From the NCBI RefSeq assembly GCF_025398255.1, contig NZ_JAODNW010000025.1, forward strand, positions 1 through 48,200: a stretch of DNA of 48,200 bases, read 5' to 3'. Source of the stretch: Chelativorans intermedius (GTDB lineage: Bacteria; Pseudomonadota; Alphaproteobacteria; Rhizobiales; Rhizobiaceae). Below the pieces are notes generated by a model. It worked only from the letters and a program-made list of their open reading frames with translations. It ran no database searches and was not told the origin of the DNA. Both the position numbers and the translations under genes were made by a program. This document shows positions 43,960-48,200 of the stretch, in pieces (positions within the stretch are counted from its first letter, which is position 1; each line of letters starts with the position of its first letter).

Positions 43960-45054
43960 ATGGCGACCATAGTCAAAACCAAAGAGGGAACCTGGCGAGC
44001 GCTCGTTCGCCGAAAGGGAAAATATGCATCGCAGACGTTCCGTCTCAAGTCCCTCGCCAACGAGTGGGCGATAGAAACAGAGCGCTTGATCGACATTGGT
44101 GGCGAACCAAGTCATCGGCAAATTCGAGATGCCAAGACTATTGCCGATCTCGTTGACCTGCACGTCTCGGACCTCCACGAGGTCGGGCGTCCCCTCCGAC
44201 GTTCAAAGCAGGCTGTCATGGAAGCTTTGAAACGTGATCTGGGCACCACCCGGATTAAACGTCTCGACCGCGCGGCTATCATAAAATACGGCCAGCGTCG
44301 TGCGAAACAGGGAGCGGGTCCTGTTACCCTTTCCGTTGACCTATCCTATCTTCGGACAGTTCTAACGCACGCAGCTGCAGTTCACGGAATATCGGTCGAC
44401 ACCGAAAGCGTCCGCCTCGCCCGGGCCGCCCTCACCCGGCTTGGCCTCGTCGGCCGATCATTCGAGCGAGATCGGCGCCCTACCGAAGACGAGATCGATG
44501 CGCTGCTCGATTACTTCGACAATAAGTCCAACACGATCATTCCAATGGGTCGGATCGTCCGTTTTGCGATCGCCACAGCCATGCGCCAGGAGGAAATCTG
44601 TAAAATCGATTGGAGCGACGTCGATCTCAAGAAGCGCGTGGTGCTCATCCGCGACAGGAAAGATCCGCGCCGCAAGGATGGCAACCACCAAAAGGTCCCC
44701 CTCCTCAACCTTGCAGGTTTTGATGCATGGCACCTTCTTCTTGAACAAAAGGTGCTAACCGGTGGGAAAGGCCGTTGTTTTCCCTATCACCACAAATCGG
44801 TTGGCACGGCGTTTCGACGAGGAAGAAAGGAACTCGGCATTGAGGATCTGCGCTTTCACGACCTGCGCCATGAAGCCACAAGCAGGCTATTCGAGGCAGG
44901 CCTGACGATTGAACGCGTCGCGCTGGTAACCGGGCATCGGGATTGGAAAATGCTCCGGCGGTACACCAACCTCAAACCCGAGGATCTGCATCAGCTGCAG
45001 ACGTCAAAGCAGGCCTCCGAGGAGGAGTTCTTCCGAATGCTCGCGGAGGACTAG
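43960..45054 (+). CDS. int: Tyrosine-type site-specific integrase
   Basis: A 364-residue recombinase. The N-terminus (1-50) looks like a small arm-binding domain, and the core-binding SAM-like domain spans about 55-145. The catalytic domain has the full set: R209 (AMRQEEI), K234, H300-x-x-R303 (HDLRHEA), H326 (VTGHRD) and nucleophile Y335. The ATG at 43960 gives the family-like MATIVK start; the open frame runs further upstream through the repeats but without gene-like character. Lower GC than the host genes. It should integrate and, with a recombination directionality factor, excise the island. Confidence 0.92.
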   Translation: MATIVKTKEGTWRALVRRKGKYASQTFRLKSLANEWAIETERLIDIGGEPSHRQIRDAKTIADLVDLHVSDLHEVGRPLRRSKQAVMEALKRDLGTTRIKRLDRAAIIKYGQRRAKQGAGPVTLSVDLSYLRTVLTHAAAVHGISVDTESVRLARAALTRLGLVGRSFERDRRPTEDEIDALLDYFDNKSNTIIPMGRIVRFAIATAMRQEEICKIDWSDVDLKKRVVLIRDRKDPRRKDGNHQKVPLLNLAGFDAWHLLLEQKVLTGGKGRCFPYHHKSVGTAFRRGRKELGIEDLRFHDLRHEATSRLFEAGLTIERVALVTGHRDWKMLRRYTNLKPEDLHQLQTSKQASEEEFFRMLAED

Positions 45055-45527
45055 GTCTGGTTGCGGGGGCTGTATCATCTTTACCTGCGACCGACCTCTC
45101 CGCTTCATCCCATGCTGCTCCTGATGGGGACAGCGCTTCTTCACCAAATATTCGCACAGCAGCGTAGGAAATAGACCCGAGATACGGCTTCACACGCGGC
45201 GCTATTTAAACAATCCCACCAACACTAAAATAGCGGGGATGCTGAGGTAGGGCAGCTTAAATGGGCCCGTCGCTCTCGGTCAGTGCTATTCACACCTTGC
45301 ACCACAAGCTTGGCCTCGGTCCCAATCGCCACGACGTATGTCATCGGAAGCAGGAATGTCGACATCGCCGACATCATGACAAGCTGGGGCCTACTCCATC
45401 AGAAGCATAAAGCCGTCCGATCGGCAGTGCCAGCGTATTGGCAAGGAGATTGGGCATCCGATGCGACGAATCGGATAAGACCGCGGTCTTCGTCAATCAC
45501 CGCAGAGAATCGTCATAGCCTACCCAC
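45055..45527. other. 473-bp non-coding stretch within the island
   Basis: No convincing gene is visible on either strand. Candidate sites are an 8-bp inverted repeat CGCTATTT/AAATAGCG (45200-45207, 45228-45235) and, close to the next gene, the inverted repeats listed separately at 45428-45490. The octamer palindrome CCGATCGG is at 45417-45424. It may hold the promoter of the 787-residue gene. Short open frames here have no recognisable features. Confidence 0.5.
45428..45490. promoter_or_regulatory. Cluster of inverted repeats upstream of the HTH-recombinase gene
   Basis: Three perfect inverted repeats lie in 63 bp: TGCCA-N6-TGGCA (45428-45443), ATCCGAT-N7-ATCGGAT (45456-45476) and, directly adjoining, the uninterrupted palindrome AAGACCGCGGTCTT (45477-45490). 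The last ends 37 bp before the ATG at 45528. The downstream protein has an HTH domain, so autoregulation is plausible. They could also be recombination sites. Confidence 0.4.
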
Positions 45528-47891
45528 ATGCCTGACCTTCCGCATACCAAACTGCTTGCCCGCAAGATCTCCGATTTCTGCCGCCTCCGTGTCGATCCCG
45601 CATTGCCCCCGCGGGACAGCACACGGATCAAAGAATTTCTCCTCTGCCTGATCGCCCAGTCGCAAACACCGCCTCGCAAGGTGCGTGGCTACGATTGGGA
45701 TGAAATCGCTCTTCAATGCGGCCTTGACAGGGATGTCCTTCGGGGCGCGAGAGCGGTGATCGAACCGGCATTCGACGCAATCGTCCGGAATACGAAAAAC
45801 CCTACCAATCGCCCTTCCGCCAAGATCCGAACGACAGAGGATTCCAAGCCGCGTCCGCGACGCGGCCGTCCTCCGCGACAGCCAGTGGAAAAGCCAAGCG
45901 CTGCCGCGCACATTGACGCGACGGATCGATCAGAACGGCAGCCCGCAACGAACCGGCGGAAGCCCGGCATCAAGCCGCGCGCGATCGAGGAGTTCCCAAC
46001 ACCCCTCTTCGATGACTGGCTCGACCCACCAACCTTTCGGGAGGCACTGGAGCTGCACATGCGTCGCCACGGCGACAGCTATTGGCATCTCCACCGTGCC
46101 GTCGTTCGCGATGACGAAAAGTTCGACCATTCCACGATCCGCCACTGGCTGCAGGGAACGAAGGCGCCCCGCAGCGTTGCAAGCATGGAAGTTCTCGGTC
46201 GCGTTGAGCGCCGCTATCGCCTCCCGGCGGGCTATTTCAAAGCAAAGCTCCCGCATCAGACGCGGTCGACCTCTGGCTACGTCCTCGACGATATCGCTCC
46301 GGCCGAGCGACGGCGGCTCGCCTGGCACCTGCCTGACGATTTCAACACACGCCCCCGCCAGGAACAGGAGGAAATCCTTGAATGGGTTCAGCGCGTCATC
46401 ATCAGGGGCTCAACAGACTACAGGCGGTTCCAGGCGGCCGCGATGAAGCAGCGCTACGCAATCCGTTTTCCAGGGATCGCATACGGTCAGTCTGACGCTG
46501 CGGATTGCCACCGAAACAAATACGAGGAGCAGGACGAAGACAGCACTTCCTTCACCGATCCGGATCTGCGGTCCGGCGTCATCGATGCTCCACCCGTCCT
46601 CGCCATGGAAATGGCCGAACTCATCCGGTTCAAGACCGCAACGCTCACCGCATTCGGTCTGCAGCGGAATGGTGTCTGGGGCGAGGAGACCGCATCGCAG
46701 AAGGTTGAGCATCTCGGCCTGATGTTCGGGGCATTGGCCGCCCATCCGCGCGGCCCGGTCCGCGGCTACGGCGTGCCGCTGCAACACCTGACCTTCGGCC
46801 TTCTCGTTTTCCCCTCCATCTGGGACTGGTATGTGCAATGGCGCGAAAGGCGGCGTGGCTTCTATACGGCCTGGGAGGTGGACATGCTGCGCATTTCGCT
46901 CGCCCTCACCCGGAGGGAAACGGGCTGGCTGCGGCAGCATCCTCGTCTCGGATCACGGCTCCGGCCGATCGAAGGACTGATTACGCAGGCGGACATCGAC
47001 CGCGCCTGTGCCGACTGGGACGATGCCTGCGACGTCTATTTCAAGCATGCGTCCTCCCGCGCGAGGGAGATCCAGCGTGTCGCACGGGTGCATCGTGACC
47101 CGTTCGAGCCAATCATGCCGGTATTGGAGGCCGAAAGCCCGGTCGGTGAATATCGGAAGATCACGGAAGAGATCCTCCGGCTCATGCCGGACGAGCGGCT
47201 CTATCGTCGCCCGGCGGCGGAAGCTGCCCGATCATTCCTGATGCTGCGCTTCGGGCTGCACCTTGGATTGCGGCAGAAAAACCTGCGTCAGTTGATGGTC
47301 TGCGAACGCGGGAAACTGCCGCGATCCGAGCGGCAGCTGGCTGACATGAAGCGCGGCGAGATCCGATGGAGCGAACGAGACAATGGCTGGGAAGTGCTGA
47401 TCCCGTCGGTCGCCTTCAAGAACGCCAACTCGTCCTATTTCGGGAGCAAGCCGTTTCGACTGATCCTCCCTGACCTCGGCGGCCTCTACGATCACATCGA
47501 GGCCTATATCGACCGGCATCGGCGTGTGCTTCTCGGGGGTGCCGAGGATCCAGGCACATTCTTCGTCAAGACGGTGAAGACGACGAGCAAGGACGCTTCG
47601 TACGATCAGAACACATTTTATGAGGCCTGGCGCCTGACGATCCAGCGATATGGAATCTATAACCCCTACACGGGACGGGGCGCGATTCCCGGTCTCCTCC
47701 CTCACGGCCCACATAACGTCCGCGACGTGCTGGCGACGCATATTCTCAAGCAGACCGGTTCCTATGAGCAGGCGAGCTATGCCATCCAGGACACCCCTGA
47801 TATGGTCGCGCACCACTACGGTCGTTTTCTGCCGCAGGACAAGGCGGCTCTCGCTGCGCGGATTTTGAACCAGGTCTGGGAAGCGGCGTAG
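45528..47891 (+). CDS. Large HTH-tyrosine recombinase-like protein (787 residues)
   Basis: I do not recognise this as a named family. An N-terminal region (1-85) has a possible HTH around YDWDEIALQCGLDRDVLRGA. A basic Pro/Arg linker (86-150) is followed by an XRE-like HTH (about 165-237, STIRHWLQGTKAP). A long helical middle (250-555) could be the core-binding part. The C-terminus (560-787) reads as a tyrosine-recombinase catalytic domain: R582 in LGLRQKNLRQL, K631, H729-x-x-R732 (HNVRDVLATHI) and candidate nucleophile Y764 (AHHYGRF). The usual second His (GH) is absent; IQDTP stands there. It is about twice the size of ordinary integrases. The ATG at 45528 has no good Shine-Dalgarno. Confidence 0.7.
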   Translation: MPDLPHTKLLARKISDFCRLRVDPALPPRDSTRIKEFLLCLIAQSQTPPRKVRGYDWDEIALQCGLDRDVLRGARAVIEPAFDAIVRNTKNPTNRPSAKIRTTEDSKPRPRRGRPPRQPVEKPSAAAHIDATDRSERQPATNRRKPGIKPRAIEEFPTPLFDDWLDPPTFREALELHMRRHGDSYWHLHRAVVRDDEKFDHSTIRHWLQGTKAPRSVASMEVLGRVERRYRLPAGYFKAKLPHQTRSTSGYVLDDIAPAERRRLAWHLPDDFNTRPRQEQEEILEWVQRVIIRGSTDYRRFQAAAMKQRYAIRFPGIAYGQSDAADCHRNKYEEQDEDSTSFTDPDLRSGVIDAPPVLAMEMAELIRFKTATLTAFGLQRNGVWGEETASQKVEHLGLMFGALAAHPRGPVRGYGVPLQHLTFGLLVFPSIWDWYVQWRERRRGFYTAWEVDMLRISLALTRRETGWLRQHPRLGSRLRPIEGLITQADIDRACADWDDACDVYFKHASSRAREIQRVARVHRDPFEPIMPVLEAESPVGEYRKITEEILRLMPDERLYRRPAAEAARSFLMLRFGLHLGLRQKNLRQLMVCERGKLPRSERQLADMKRGEIRWSERDNGWEVLIPSVAFKNANSSYFGSKPFRLILPDLGGLYDHIEAYIDRHRRVLLGGAEDPGTFFVKTVKTTSKDASYDQNTFYEAWRLTIQRYGIYNPYTGRGAIPGLLPHGPHNVRDVLATHILKQTGSYEQASYAIQDTPDMVAHHYGRFLPQDKAALAARILNQVWEAA

Positions 47892-48070
47892 GCGGCTTCG
47901 GGCAAGCCGGTGGTAAGCAGCTGCGCCGCATACGAAGCTCGTAAGTTGCCCAGGATGCAAATGGGTTTGACCATCATCTCGGACAGGAGAAAGCTCAGTC
48001 AACGGACTTAGGAGTTCGATTCCTTCATGACACCACGTTGGCACGGCCAGTATAGGGCCGGAAGCGGAAT

Positions 48071-48200
48071 TGACCTGCCCCCAAGAAACTGGGCCATTCA
48101 AAAGGAGAGTTTGTTCTCTTAACGTTCGAAGCAACAAGGAGAACAGACGATGCGCAAATCACGTTTCACCGAAGAACAGATTGTCGGGATCCTGCAGGAG
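48071..48200 (+). mobile_element. IS3-family insertion sequence, left end (cut by window end)
   Basis: The putative left terminal inverted repeat begins TGACCTGCCCCCAAG at 48071 and is followed about 80 bp later by the first transposase frame. The right inverted repeat and target duplication are outside the window. The 179 bp between the 787-residue gene and this point show only a small hairpin (47893-47909) and no gene. Confidence 0.65.
48150..48200 (+). CDS. IS3 family transposase OrfA (partial, 5-prime end only)
   Basis: The first 17 codons read MRKSRFTEEQIVGILQE, the characteristic N-terminus of the HTH-containing OrfA of IS3-family (IS407-like) elements. AAGGAGAAC lies 6-14 bp upstream of the ATG. 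OrfB and the rest of OrfA are beyond the window, so integrity cannot be judged. Confidence 0.85.
   Translation, partial: MRKSRFTEEQIVGILQE

Larger units (their letters stand above)
43807..48200. mobile_element. Left end of a dusA-integrated genomic island or prophage (extends beyond the window)
   Basis: The segment runs from the composition break in dusA to the window end. It contains a tyrosine integrase, direct repeats of arm-site type, a second recombinase-like gene and an IS3-family element, with no host housekeeping genes. Cargo and the right end are not in view, so prophage and integrative element cannot be told apart. Confidence 0.65.

Noticed and set aside
44972-45193. A 73-codon minus-strand frame after the integrase gene
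   Set aside because: Half of it is antisense to the integrase end and no family feature or ribosome binding site is visible.
45283-45651. A 122-codon plus-strand frame upstream of the large HTH protein
   Set aside because: It overlaps the start of the 787-residue gene in another frame, has no Shine-Dalgarno and shows no recognisable motif.
48006-48040. Sequence resembling a tRNA T-arm and 3-prime end (contains GTTCGATTCC and ACCA)
   Set aside because: The T-stem pairs poorly in the canonical register and no D-arm, anticodon arm or matching acceptor strand lies upstream. Resemblance is too short to call a tRNA or a tRNA-type attachment site.
43842-48200. CRISPR array or toxin-antitoxin pair in the island
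   Set aside because: The TGTACGGA repeats are only 8 bp with 2-24 bp gaps, unlike CRISPR repeats and spacers. No pair of small adjacent genes is present.

Overview
The window is high-GC DNA with a gene set typical of Alphaproteobacteria, most likely Hyphomicrobiales (Rhizobiales) of the Phyllobacteriaceae/Mesorhizobium type. This rests on the STAS-fused MlaE operon with a PqiC-type lipoprotein, the malic enzyme-phosphotransacetylase fusion, class II DAHP synthase, DUF971, DUF1289, a TIGR02281-type aspartic protease and CobT. It comes from reading family signatures by eye, not from a database search.

Layout. 1-4213: minus-strand lipid-transport operon of the Mla type (mlaE, mlaF, mlaD, auxiliary lipoprotein), closed by two hairpin terminators at the left edge. 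4304-10681: enolase-superfamily dipeptide epimerase, an LpxH-like phosphoesterase, an SDR protein lacking the usual catalytic residues, a fumarylacetoacetase-fold protein, NADP-malic enzyme and a small exported protein. 10599-20610: mostly minus-strand housekeeping genes (gltX, MFS carrier, nadE, hemerythrin, GFA protein, DAHP synthase, glutathione reductase, DUF2059, rpiA). 20711-27526: gph, tRNA-Val(CAC), TrkH, L,D-transpeptidase, a divergent hydrolase/MarR pair with two near-identical palindromic operators, a PPOX flavoprotein and DUF971. 27696-31210: molybdenum cofactor genes moaA, mobA and mobB with a Bcr/CflA efflux pump between them. 31340-35865: amino-acid ABC importer (binding protein and two permeases, no ATPase), a beta-hydroxyacid dehydrogenase, GNAT and DUF3299. 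35871-42753: Lrp regulator, UDG, GST, membrane-anchored nuclease, orphan histidine kinase, cobT, DUF1289, aspartic protease and TauE/SafE permease.

The right end, from about 43807, is accessory. A tyrosine integrase with a complete catalytic set sits head-to-head with dusA. The first 12 codons of dusA are very AT-rich (7 G/C in 36 bases), consistent with a mobile element in dusA having rebuilt the 5-prime end of the gene. Between them lie five exact copies of TGTACGGA, candidate integrase arm sites. Next come a 473-bp non-coding stretch with several inverted repeats, a 787-residue protein that joins an XRE-like HTH to a divergent tyrosine-recombinase domain, and the start of an IS3-family insertion sequence. 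This dusA island edge, with its two unlike recombinases, is the most novel part of the window. The far end of the island is not in view.
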